Shown here: piece after piece, positions 15,825-23,026 of the stretch
How the letters are laid out: every line of letters starts with the position of its first letter
How positions within the stretch are numbered: position 1 is the stretch's first letter
NCBI GenBank assembly: GCA_035328465.1
Contig: DAOLIQ010000055.1
Span: 1-23,026, forward strand
Direction of reading: 5' to 3'
Source: JADJEI01 sp035328465
GTDB taxonomy: Bacteria > Bacteroidota > Ignavibacteria > Ignavibacteriales > Ignavibacteriaceae
DNA length: 23,026 nt
Notes under the pieces: model-generated
Database searches by the model: none
What the model was told of the DNA's origin: nothing
The model's input: the letters and a program-made list of their open reading frames with translations, nothing else
Program-made: the position numbers and the translations under genes

Positions 15825-16778
15825 ATGCTTTTTATTTTTTCCGGACTTGCTGCTCTAATACCAATGATCATTTATCTCCTGATCATCTGGCGCTTTGATA
15901 GATACGACCGTGAACCATTCAAACTATTACTCCAAAATTATCTTTGGGGTGCAATTGGTGCTATTGCACTTGCCTTAATTGGCAGTGTGATTTTTTCAAG
16001 TGTAATTAATATTTTTATTCCTGATAATAATCTTGTTGATAAACTTAGTGCTATTGCAGTAGCACCTTTCGTGGAAGAAATTACCAAAGGGATCTTCTTA
16101 TTCATCACTGTTTCGAGTATTAAATTTGATAATATTACTGATGGGATAGTTTATGGTGGTGCAATAGGGCTGGGTTTTGGAATGACTGAAAATTTTTTTT
16201 ACTTCATTTCCGCTACAGATAGTATCTCGGGTTGGATCGCTATTATAATTATCAGAAATTTATTCTCTGGAGTAATGCATTGTGTCTCGACTGGAACTTT
16301 CGGAGCTTTCATTGCGATGGCAAAATTCAAATCCGGCATTGCTAAAGTAATTCTGCCTGCCGTTGGATTGGGTATCGCAATGTTTATTCATGCGGTATGG
16401 AACGCAAGTGTTAGTTTTGAAAGTACTGCTGCAATAGGGTTTTTGTTTTTATTTGTTACTGTGCTAATATTTATTATTACCTTTTCACTTTCAGTTAAAA
16501 ACGAAAGAAAAATTATTTACTCTCAATTACTTTCCGAAGCGAGCAGCGGGTTAATTCCTGCGGCTCATCTGGAAATTTTAAGCTCGTCAGGCAGGGAGAG
16601 AAAAGGATGGATAGAAGAATCCATTAGAAAGACATACATAAAAGCGGCAACGACATTAGCATTTAGAAAAATTCAACTCGAAAATTCCAATGGGATGAGT
16701 AAATTGTACTATGAAAATGACATCTCTAATTACAGGTCATTTATTAAAAGTTTATTGAAAAATATTACTGCTACTTAA
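15825..16778 (+). CDS. PrsW-family intramembrane metalloprotease
   Basis: The 317-aa protein is mostly transmembrane for its first 220 residues. It carries the PrsW/CAAX-protease-like motifs: Glu84-Glu85 with Lys88 (VEEITKG), GMTEN with Glu122-Asn123, His152 (MHCVSTG) and His189 (HAVWN). In Bacillus, PrsW performs site-1 cleavage of the anti-sigma factor RsiW in response to envelope stress or antimicrobial peptides. Other family members have unknown targets. A soluble tail of about 95 residues (from about 222) is rich in charged residues. No sigma/anti-sigma pair is nearby. The gene heads a densely packed run, and the next gene starts on the base after its stop codon. Confidence 0.82.
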   Translation: MLFIFSGLAALIPMIIYLLIIWRFDRYDREPFKLLLQNYLWGAIGAIALALIGSVIFSSVINIFIPDNNLVDKLSAIAVAPFVEEITKGIFLFITVSSIKFDNITDGIVYGGAIGLGFGMTENFFYFISATDSISGWIAIIIIRNLFSGVMHCVSTGTFGAFIAMAKFKSGIAKVILPAVGLGIAMFIHAVWNASVSFESTAAIGFLFLFVTVLIFIITFSLSVKNERKIIYSQLLSEASSGLIPAAHLEILSSSGRERKGWIEESIRKTYIKAATTLAFRKIQLENSNGMSKLYYENDISNYRSFIKSLLKNITAT

Positions 16779-17477
16779 ATGAATCTTAAGCAAAATAGGT
16801 TTACCATTTTTGCAGTTGAAAGTATATTTAATCCTGATAGAATAAATCAATTAGATTATTTTTCTATCGAGCATACAATACTCCTAAAGTCTTTTTTACT
16901 ACAAAATTCTATTGAACACATTCTGAATAGTTATCCTGAAGAGGGAATAAATGTTCTATTGAATTCTGAAGATCAAAGCTTTATCCCCGAATTTTTATTT
17001 TCCGATTTGATTCAATTAATATATTGGGAAAAATTGGATAGGGATTTTTTATCTACTTTAATTGAAAGTTATTTCTCAAATAGTTTGGACAAGATTATTT
17101 TCCATAATCAAGCAATAGGTCTTACCTCCAGCGACTTAAATAAAGCATCGAGCCTGATTTCACAACAGGAGAATAATATTGTATTCGGTAAATCAGATAG
17201 TGAGTTTATTGCTTTCTTAGCGTTTAGAAATATTGACGCAGATACGCTGACAGAATTTGTAAACCCGGATTTTAATTACGACAAGTTTTTATCCGCTGTT
17301 ACTCGGAATGATCATTTTCTTAATATACTATCGAATTTCATGATTATTAATGATTTCAAAAATTTCAATAAACTATATCATGAACTTTCGAAAAAAGAAA
17401 GTGAAGCATATTGCTCTCAAAAAATGCATGAAAAATTCACCCACCTTTTTATTGAGTACAAGGAGCTTTTAAAATGA
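16779..17477 (+). CDS. Unrecognised 232-aa protein, possibly a degenerate DUF2064-like GT-A fold
   Basis: I do not recognise this protein with confidence. It is soluble, has no signal peptide and has no cysteine cluster or known catalytic motif. The layout resembles the DUF2064/TIGR04282 transferase family. An opening strand FTIFAV is followed by a helix with HTILLKSFLLQNSIEHIL, and a middle strand KIIFHNQAIGLTSSDLNKA matches the place of the usual IGSDxPxLT motif. NNIVFGKSDSEFIAFLAF matches the place of the usual VxGPAxDGGYYLxG. The metal-binding Asp pair and the glycines are missing, so if homologous it is probably non-catalytic. It directly follows the prsW-like gene and overlaps nadD by 4 nt (ATGA). 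Confidence 0.6.
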   Translation: MNLKQNRFTIFAVESIFNPDRINQLDYFSIEHTILLKSFLLQNSIEHILNSYPEEGINVLLNSEDQSFIPEFLFSDLIQLIYWEKLDRDFLSTLIESYFSNSLDKIIFHNQAIGLTSSDLNKASSLISQQENNIVFGKSDSEFIAFLAFRNIDADTLTEFVNPDFNYDKFLSAVTRNDHFLNILSNFMIINDFKNFNKLYHELSKKESEAYCSQKMHEKFTHLFIEYKELLK

Positions 17478-18052
17478 GTAAAGTTGGTATTTTTGGCGGA
17501 ACGTTCGATCCAATTCATCATGGACATTTAATTACAGCTCAATCGGTTAAAGAAATTCGGTCACTCGATAAAATAATTTTTATACCGGCTTTTATTTCGC
17601 CGCATAAACAACACGCTAAAGCTTCGAGCGCTGAGCATCGCCTAAATATGATCAAACTTGCTTTGGATGAAATTCCTTTTTTTGAATGCTCGGACTTTGA
17701 AATCAAACAACATACGATTTCTTACACAATAGATACACTTCGTGAGTTCAAAAAATTTTATGATCACATTGATTTAATAATCGGTTATGATAATATTTTT
17801 CAATTTCATACCTGGAAACAGCCAGATGAAATTTTAGAGTTAGCTGATGTGATTGTACTCAAAAGAAAATCATCTCACCCATTAAACTTTATCGATAAGT
17901 ATGTTGAAGCTGCTACGTTCGTTCAAACACGTGGAATTGAAATAAGCGCAACCGATATTCGCAATCGCGTTCATCAAGGCAGACCGATTCACTATCTCCT
18001 ACCTGCAATTGTTGAAAATTATATTTACGAAAATAAACTTTACAAGGAATAA
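17474..18052 (+). CDS. nadD: Nicotinate-nucleotide adenylyltransferase
   Basis: NadD joins nicotinate mononucleotide and ATP to make deamido-NAD in NAD synthesis. The 192-aa protein has the nucleotidyltransferase motif GGTFDPIHHGH (8-18) with His15 and His18. It also has IIGYDN (102-107) in the position of the usual IxGxD motif, and the C-terminal ISATDIR (157-163), equivalent to the SSTxIR motif. Length is normal. An AAGGAG Shine-Dalgarno-like site precedes the ATG inside the end of the previous gene, and the ATGA overlap suggests coupling. Confidence 0.95.
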   Translation: MSKVGIFGGTFDPIHHGHLITAQSVKEIRSLDKIIFIPAFISPHKQHAKASSAEHRLNMIKLALDEIPFFECSDFEIKQHTISYTIDTLREFKKFYDHIDLIIGYDNIFQFHTWKQPDEILELADVIVLKRKSSHPLNFIDKYVEAATFVQTRGIEISATDIRNRVHQGRPIHYLLPAIVENYIYENKLYKE

Positions 18053-18054
18053 AA

Positions 18055-18981
18055 TTGAAAATATTAGTCACCGGAGGAGCTGGATTCATTGCTTCTCAAA
18101 TAGCCGATGCATTTATTAACGAAGGTCATCAAGTTACAATCGTTGATGATCTTTCGACAGGGTTTAAAAAAAATTTAAACCCGAAAGCGAAATTTTTTCA
18201 AGCAAACATCTGTGATAAAAATCTTTCTCAACTATTTGAAAAAGAGCAGTTCGATGTTGTCAATCATCACGCTGCACAAATGGATGTCAGGCGATCAGTC
18301 AAAAACCCTGAGTTTGACGCAACAACGAATATACTCGGCACAATTAACTTGCTTCAAAATGCCATAAAGTATAAAGTTAATAAATTTATGTTTGCCTCTA
18401 CAGGTGGGGCTGTTTATGGTGAACAGGAGTACTTCCCTGCTGATGAAAAACATCCAACACAGCCGCGCTCGCCTTATGGAATCTCTAAACTCGCAGTGGA
18501 AAAATATATTCACTTTTACAATGCAGAGTATGGATTGAAATATTCAATTCTTCGGTATGCAAATATTTACGGTCCACGCCAAAATCCTTTTGGAGAAGCC
18601 GGCGTTGTTGCAATTTTTTCTACAAAACTTTTAAAGGGTGATCAACCAATAATTAATGGCAATGGAAAACAAACACGTGATTATGTTTTTGTTGGTGATG
18701 TCGTAAAAGCTAATCTTCTCGCACTCAACGATGACGCAAATGATATTTATAATGTAGGAACAGAAATTGAAACCGACGTTAATCAGTTATTTCATTACAT
18801 TAATTCAATCACAGGGGCAGGTAAAGAAGAAAAGCATGGACCCGCAGCACAAGGGGAACAAATGCGAAGCGTAATCACAAGCAATAAACTTTTTAATAAA
18901 TTCGGCTGGCAACCCGAAACTAAAATTGAAAATGGATTGCAAGCAACTGTTGAATATTTCCGCAAAGAAATGAAAAAATAG
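18055..18981 (+). CDS. NAD-dependent sugar epimerase (UDP-glucose 4-epimerase/GalE family)
   Basis: The 308-aa protein is an extended short-chain dehydrogenase. It has the N-terminal NAD motif GGAGFIA (7-13, with Ala in place of the last Gly), VDDLSTG (30-36), and the catalytic Tyr141 and Lys145 (SPYGISK) with Thr116 in STGGAVYG. RQNPFGEAGVVAIF and a GNGKQTRDYVFVGDV stretch are typical of GalE-like and related nucleotide-sugar epimerases. The exact sugar cannot be fixed from sequence. The start is TTG at 18055-18057, supported by AAGGA six bases upstream and by the canonical MKILVTGGAGF start, with no ATG available. It begins two bases after nadD and ends two bases before meaB. Confidence 0.88.
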   Translation: MKILVTGGAGFIASQIADAFINEGHQVTIVDDLSTGFKKNLNPKAKFFQANICDKNLSQLFEKEQFDVVNHHAAQMDVRRSVKNPEFDATTNILGTINLLQNAIKYKVNKFMFASTGGAVYGEQEYFPADEKHPTQPRSPYGISKLAVEKYIHFYNAEYGLKYSILRYANIYGPRQNPFGEAGVVAIFSTKLLKGDQPIINGNGKQTRDYVFVGDVVKANLLALNDDANDIYNVGTEIETDVNQLFHYINSITGAGKEEKHGPAAQGEQMRSVITSNKLFNKFGWQPETKIENGLQATVEYFRKEMKK

Positions 18982-18983
18982 AA

Positions 18984-19937
18984 ATGGAAGAAAATATTTT
19001 AATTGAAAAGATTTCCTCCGGAGATAGAAGAACTGTAGCAAGATCAATCTCTATAGTTGAATCGGGCAATGGCAATTCAACCAAACTTATAAAAGAATTA
19101 TTTTCAAAAACCGGAAATGCATATCGGATTGGAATTACAGGTCCTCCAGGTGCCGGAAAAAGTACAATTACTAATCAGCTTACAAAAATATTTCGCAATC
19201 AAAATAAAAAAGTTGGCATAATTGCAGTTGATCCCACCTCCCCTTTTACAGGCGGCGCTCTTCTAGGTGATCGCGTTCGTATGAATGACCTCGGTATGGA
19301 CGAAGGAGTTTTTATTCGAAGTATGGCAACACGCGGCAGTCTTGGCGGATTATCTAAAAAAGCTATAGACGCAGCTGATATTCTTGACGCTGCCGGCTAT
19401 GATATAATTATTTTTGAAACTGTGGGTGTTGGTCAGTCCGAACTTGATATTGCGCAAGCCGCTGATACTACAATAGTCGTACTTGTTCCCGAAAGCGGTG
19501 ATTCAGTTCAAGCTATGAAAGCCGGGCTAATGGAAATTGCAGATTTTTTTGTATTAAATAAAAGCGACCGTCCGGGTTCTCAGCAAGCTTATACTGCACT
19601 TCAGACAATATTAATGATAAAAGATCATGATGAAAATTCCTGGCTTCCTAATATCATCAAAACTATTGCTTCTGAAAATAAAGGTATTGAAGAAATTGCT
19701 AATGAGATAGAAAGACACAAATCATTTATGAAAGAGAAAAATTTTTTTCTATCTAAAAGAGAATTACAAGCAAAAGTTAGAATTAAAGAAATTGTCGAGC
19801 ACAAATTAAAAGATGAATTATGGAGCGAGACTGGAGAAAATTCTTTAAATTCGTCTTTGAAAAAAGTAATTCTCGGCAACGCCTCACCTTATCACATTGC
19901 CGACGAAATTATTAAAGAATTTAAAAATAGAATTTGA
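18984..19937 (+). CDS. meaB: Methylmalonyl-CoA mutase-associated GTPase MeaB (ArgK family)
   Basis: MeaB is a G3E-type GTPase that protects and reloads the B12-dependent methylmalonyl-CoA mutase. The 317-aa protein shows the P-loop GPPGAGKS (53-60), the family stretch DPTSPFTGGALLGDR, FIRSMATRGSLGGLS (110-124), the Switch II-like ETVGVGQ (145-151) and the base-recognition motif NKSD (192-195). Its partner mutase is not in the window. It lies two bases after the epimerase and ten before an acyl-CoA dehydrogenase, which fits a role in branched- or odd-chain acyl-CoA breakdown. Confidence 0.94.
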   Translation: MEENILIEKISSGDRRTVARSISIVESGNGNSTKLIKELFSKTGNAYRIGITGPPGAGKSTITNQLTKIFRNQNKKVGIIAVDPTSPFTGGALLGDRVRMNDLGMDEGVFIRSMATRGSLGGLSKKAIDAADILDAAGYDIIIFETVGVGQSELDIAQAADTTIVVLVPESGDSVQAMKAGLMEIADFFVLNKSDRPGSQQAYTALQTILMIKDHDENSWLPNIIKTIASENKGIEEIANEIERHKSFMKEKNFFLSKRELQAKVRIKEIVEHKLKDELWSETGENSLNSSLKKVILGNASPYHIADEIIKEFKNRI

Positions 19938-19947
19938 AGGAGTTTAA

Positions 19948-21105
19948 ATGGATCAAAAACCTTTTCTGCCTGAACTAACAGAAAACCAAATTATAATCCG
20001 CAACACTATTAGAGAATTTGCAGAAAAAAATATTCGTCCAGTTATCATGGATTATGATGAATTACAGAAGTTCCCGATGGAAATAATGAAGCAGCTCGGC
20101 GAACTTGGTTTTCTTGGAATTCTCGTTCCCGAAGAATATGGTGGGGCTAATTTAGGTTATGTTGAATATGCAATTATAATTGAAGAACTTTCACGTGTTG
20201 ATCCTTCAATCGGTCTTTCAGTTGCAGCACATAATGGTCTTTGCACAAATCACATCAATCGCTTTGGAAATGAAGCACAAAAGAAAAAGTATTTACCCGA
20301 TCTTGCAAGCGGAAAAAAAATTGGGGCTTGGGGATTGACCGAATCTTTTTCTGGAAGTGATGCAGCGGGATTAAAAAGTTTTGCAGTTAAAGAAGGAAAC
20401 TTTTGGATCTTAAATGGCAGTAAGCAATTCACTACTCACGGAACTGTAGGTGAAACTTACGTCGTTATGGCGATCACAAATAAGGATGCGGGGAAAAAAG
20501 GCATTTCTGCTTTCATTCTTGAAAAAGGAATGGAAGGATTAATAATCGGAAAGAAAGAAAATAAACTTGGTATGCGTGCAAGTGATACAACACAATTAGC
20601 TTTTGAAAATTGTAAAGTGCCTATTGAAAATCTTTGCGGCGAAGAAGGATTGGGCTTTATCAATTCAATGCAAATTCTTGAAGGCGGTAGAATCTCAATT
20701 GCAGCCTGTAGTGTTGGATTAGCTCAAGGTTGTCTTGATGCTTCATTAAAATATTCTCAAGAACGAAAACAGTTTGGTAAAGCACTTTCGGATTTTCAAG
20801 CGACTCAATTTAAACTTGCAGAAATGGCAACAAACATTGAAGCCGCAAGAATGTTGACTTATTGTGCCGCTGTAATGAAAGATGCAGGAATACCTAATAC
20901 CAAAGAAGCAGCAGAAGCAAAACTTTTTGCAAGTGAAATTGCAGAAAAAGCTTCGAGTGAAGCTGTACAAATATTTGGCGGATATGGATTTATAAAAGAA
21001 TATCCCGTAGAAAAATTTTATCGCGATGTTAAACTTCTTACTATCGGTGAAGGTACATCCGAAATTCAAAGAATAGTAATTGCGAGAGACCTACTGAAAA
21101 ATTAA
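19948..21105 (+). CDS. Acyl-CoA dehydrogenase (short/branched-chain type)
   Basis: The FAD enzyme introduces a 2,3 double bond in acyl-CoA and passes electrons to electron-transfer flavoprotein. The 385-aa length and motifs are those of butyryl/short-chain and branched-chain acyl-CoA dehydrogenases: WGLTESFSGSDAAG (128-141), the FAD region around RKQFGKALSDFQATQ, IFGGYGFIKEYPVE and the catalytic-base Glu368 in GEGTSEIQR. The substrate (butyryl, isobutyryl or isovaleryl) cannot be decided. The ATG has a strong AAGGAG site at 19937-19942, five bases upstream. The next gene, a carboxylase, is 94 nt away and is separated by a repeat. Confidence 0.93.
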   Translation: MDQKPFLPELTENQIIIRNTIREFAEKNIRPVIMDYDELQKFPMEIMKQLGELGFLGILVPEEYGGANLGYVEYAIIIEELSRVDPSIGLSVAAHNGLCTNHINRFGNEAQKKKYLPDLASGKKIGAWGLTESFSGSDAAGLKSFAVKEGNFWILNGSKQFTTHGTVGETYVVMAITNKDAGKKGISAFILEKGMEGLIIGKKENKLGMRASDTTQLAFENCKVPIENLCGEEGLGFINSMQILEGGRISIAACSVGLAQGCLDASLKYSQERKQFGKALSDFQATQFKLAEMATNIEAARMLTYCAAVMKDAGIPNTKEAAEAKLFASEIAEKASSEAVQIFGGYGFIKEYPVEKFYRDVKLLTIGEGTSEIQRIVIARDLLKN

Positions 21106-21117
21106 AAAAGTTTAAGT

Positions 21118-21188
21118 GTCATTCCCGCGTAAGTGGGAATCCATCCATACAAAGATTAGAAATAGATTCCTGCTTTCGCAGGAATGAC
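21118..21188 (+). repeat. REP-like double hairpin between dehydrogenase and carboxylase genes
   Basis: The outer ends GTCATTCC (21118-21125) and GGAATGAC (21181-21188) are perfect inverted copies. Each half is itself a hairpin. ATTCCCGC/GTGGGAAT (21121-21140) has one wobble, and ATTCCTGC/GCAGGAAT (21166-21185) is perfect. An inner pair, GGAATC (21136-21141) with GATTCC (21165-21170), extends the palindrome. The half-site resembles the CATTCCCGCGAAAGCGGGAATC repeat seen between genes in many bacteria. There is no T-run, so it is not a standard terminator, though it may affect mRNA stability. Strand is arbitrary. Confidence 0.75.
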
Positions 21189-21199
21189 GGATTAAGTCA

Positions 21200-22855
21200 A
21201 TGAAAACAATCGGAACAAAAATAAATGAGAACGAATCTTTTCTTAAACGAGAAGATTTTCAAAAGGAATTGCTTCGAAAACTCGAGGCTGCAAAAGACAT
21301 CGTAAAAGAAGGCGGCGGTAAGAAATCTATTGAGAAGCATAAAGCTAAAGGAAAACTTACTGCACGTGAAAGAGTGAATCTACTTGTAGATGACCCAGTT
21401 AAATTTTTTGAGTTAAGCACTTTTGCCGCTTATGGAATGTATGAAGAATACGGCGGTGCTCCTTCATCAGGGACTATTTATGGTGTTGGAAAAATCCACG
21501 GACGAGATTGCGTTATAGTTGCCAATGATGCAACTGTAAAAGCCGGTGCGTGGTTTCCTATCACTGCAAAGAAGAACTTACGCGCTCAAGAAATTGCAAT
21601 GGAAAATCGTCTTCCAATAATTTATTTGGTTGATAGTGCTGGCGTTTTTCTTCCACTTCAAGAAGATATTTTCCCTGACAAAGAACACTTTGGAAGAATC
21701 TTTCGTAACAACGCAAAGATGTCTTCAATGGGTATTCCACAAATCGCTGCTATAATGGGACCTTGTGTTGCAGGAGGCGCCTATCTTCCGATCATGAGTG
21801 ATGAAGCTTTAATCGTTGAAGGTGAAGGTTCCGTTTTTCTTGCTGGCGCTCATTTGGTTCGTGCTGCAATTGGAGAAGTAATTGATAATGAAAGTCTTGG
21901 CGGGGCAAAAGTTCAATCAAATATTTCTGGTGTTACAGACTACATAATGAAAAATGATGAGGATTGCATAGCACAAATAAAAAGTTTAGTCGAGAAGTTT
22001 GGAAAGAATCAAACAGCAGGATTTGATAGAATTGAAAGTAAACTTCCCAAATATCCGACAAAAGAAATTCTTGGTATTCTTCCGGAAGACACTTTAAAGC
22101 CTTACGATACCTATGAATTGATTTCTCGTATAGTTGATAATTCTGAAATAGATGAATACAAATCCGGATTTGGGAAAACTATTATTACCGCTTATGCACG
22201 AATCGATGGCTGGGCTGTTGGAATTGTTGCCAACCAAAGAAGTGTTGTAAAAACAGAACAAGGTGAAATGCAGGTCGGTGGAGTTATCTATTCTGATTCT
22301 GCAGATAAAGCTACACGATTCATTATGAATTGCAATCAAAAAAAGATTCCGCTTTTGTTTTTACAGGATGTGACCGGATTTATGGTTGGCAGTAAAGCTG
22401 AGCATGGTGGAATAATAAAAGATGGTGCAAAAATGGTAAATGCAGTTGCTAATTCCGTCGTTCCTAAAATTACAATTATCACTGGAAACAGTTTTGGTGC
22501 AGGCAATTATGCAATGTGCGGCAAAGCCTATGATCCACGATTTATTTTTGCTTATCCAAATGCTAAGATTTCTGTTATGGGCGGAAATCAGGCAAGCAGT
22601 GTTCTACTCGACATCAAACTAAAGCAAGAAGAAAAAAGCGGACACAAATTCAGCGATGAAGATAAAAAGAAATTGCTGAATGATATTCTAAAATCTTATG
22701 ATGAAAAAAGTACTCCACTTTACGCCGCAGCACGATTATGGGTTGATGAAATAATTGATCCAGCAAAAACACGCGAATGGATTTCAATGTGTTTAGAAGT
22801 TGCAAATAATAATCCTGAAATACCAAAGTTTAATCCCGGTGTGATACAAACGTAA
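21200..22855 (+). CDS. Acyl-CoA carboxylase, carboxyltransferase (beta) subunit
   Basis: This subunit moves the carboxyl group from biotin to an acyl-CoA. The 551-aa protein is a crotonase-fold double domain. Its N half has VIVANDATVKAGAWFP (105-120), the ITAKKNLRAQEIA stretch, YLVDSAG and the first oxyanion site GPCVAGGAY (187-195). The C half has DVTGFMVG (390-397) and the second oxyanion site GNSFGAG (429-435). The ITAKKNLRAQEIA and FPDKEHFGRIF stretches are closer to methylcrotonyl-CoA carboxylase beta than to PccB. Many Bacteroidota relatives are annotated only as acyl-CoA carboxylase, so the substrate stays open. The biotin carboxylase/carrier subunit is not adjacent, since a terminator and an unrelated gene follow. 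Confidence 0.92.
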   Translation: MKTIGTKINENESFLKREDFQKELLRKLEAAKDIVKEGGGKKSIEKHKAKGKLTARERVNLLVDDPVKFFELSTFAAYGMYEEYGGAPSSGTIYGVGKIHGRDCVIVANDATVKAGAWFPITAKKNLRAQEIAMENRLPIIYLVDSAGVFLPLQEDIFPDKEHFGRIFRNNAKMSSMGIPQIAAIMGPCVAGGAYLPIMSDEALIVEGEGSVFLAGAHLVRAAIGEVIDNESLGGAKVQSNISGVTDYIMKNDEDCIAQIKSLVEKFGKNQTAGFDRIESKLPKYPTKEILGILPEDTLKPYDTYELISRIVDNSEIDEYKSGFGKTIITAYARIDGWAVGIVANQRSVVKTEQGEMQVGGVIYSDSADKATRFIMNCNQKKIPLLFLQDVTGFMVGSKAEHGGIIKDGAKMVNAVANSVVPKITIITGNSFGAGNYAMCGKAYDPRFIFAYPNAKISVMGGNQASSVLLDIKLKQEEKSGHKFSDEDKKKLLNDILKSYDEKSTPLYAAARLWVDEIIDPAKTREWISMCLEVANNNPEIPKFNPGVIQT

Positions 22856-22884
22856 ATAGAATTTTACCAATCATATACTAGGAT

Positions 22885-22909
22885 CACTGAGTTGCACTTA
22901 GTGTTTTTT
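22885..22909 (+). terminator. Rho-independent terminator after the carboxylase gene
   Basis: CACTGAG (22885-22891) pairs with CTTAGTG (22897-22903), including one G-T wobble, around the loop TTGCA. Six T residues follow at 22904-22909. It begins 29 nt after the stop codon. A competing pairing, GCACTTAG (22894-22901) with CTAAGTGC (22916-22923), would break this stem. Confidence 0.65.
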
Positions 22910-22936
22910 ACTATCCTAAGTGCCTTTGTGGTGACA

Positions 22937-23026
22937 ATGAAAATATTCTTAATATTAATAATTATAAATTTAGCGAACCAATCATTTTCCCAGCAGAGCA
23001 ATATATCCAGAGCAGTAAATCATAGT
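22937..23026 (+). CDS. N-terminus of a secreted protein, cut by the window edge
   Basis: The ATG at 22937-22939 opens 30 codons that run off the end without a stop. Translation gives MKIFLILIIINLANQSFSQQ and then a polar stretch. It is a short basic start, a hydrophobic core and a SFSQQ cleavage region, typical of Sec signal peptides in the Bacteroidota and Ignavibacteria. It follows a terminator, so it is probably the start of a new unit. Nothing more can be said about its function from this fragment. Confidence 0.6.
   Translation, partial: MKIFLILIIINLANQSFSQQSNISRAVNHS

Noticed and set aside
1..23026. CRISPR array, prophage, transposase, toxin-antitoxin, defence or biosynthetic cluster
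   Set aside because: No spaced direct repeats, integrase, transposase, phage or secondary-metabolite genes were seen. All larger genes are assignable to housekeeping or catabolic families, apart from one unknown.

Overview
The window is one AT-rich piece of a bacterial chromosome filled with housekeeping genes. I infer a member of the Bacteroidota/Chlorobiota side of the FCB group, most likely an Ignavibacteria-like organism. The reasons are low GC by eye, a Gram-negative outer membrane (an Omp85-type barrel and an RlpA lipoprotein), signal peptides ending in SQS or SQQ, a Bacteroidota-type acyl-CoA carboxylase beta subunit, and many starts without a Shine-Dalgarno site. The taxon is inference. 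A related FCB lineage is possible.

Left part (1-13352, almost all on the minus strand). Read in the direction of transcription, a strong sigma70-type promoter (13382-13410) starts the classic lipid cluster: yceD/DUF177, rpmF (59 aa), plsX, fabH, fabD, a cysteine-cluster protein, fabG, acpP, fabF and rnc. Together these supply ribosomal protein L32, start phospholipid synthesis and run fatty-acid chain initiation and elongation on ACP. A 111-bp palindromic MITE-like insertion sits between acpP and fabF. The single-chain glycine dehydrogenase gcvP follows and ends in a good rho-independent terminator. After it come an Omp85-family barrel protein, the 16S rRNA methyltransferase rsmE and the RlpA-like lipoprotein, in an overlapping chain. 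At the extreme left, a plus-strand promoter, hairpins and a terminator outline a possible small RNA.

Right part (13567-23026, all on the plus strand). An ABC exporter pair (ATPase plus NatB-like permease) ends in an AT-rich hairpin. Then comes a tightly packed run with gaps of 0 to 10 nt: a PrsW-type membrane protease, an unrecognised 232-aa protein, nadD, a GalE-like epimerase, meaB and an acyl-CoA dehydrogenase. A REP-like double hairpin separates this run from an acyl-CoA carboxylase beta subunit. MeaB, the dehydrogenase and the carboxylase point to odd-chain or branched-chain acyl-CoA catabolism, but the mutase and the biotin carboxylase partner are not in the window. A terminator follows, and the window ends inside a secreted-protein gene.

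I see no phage, CRISPR, transposase, defence or secondary-metabolite genes and no clearly new system. The best leads are the small-RNA candidate, the cysteine-cluster protein inside the fab operon, the degenerate glycosyltransferase-like protein before nadD, and the two intergenic palindromic repeats.
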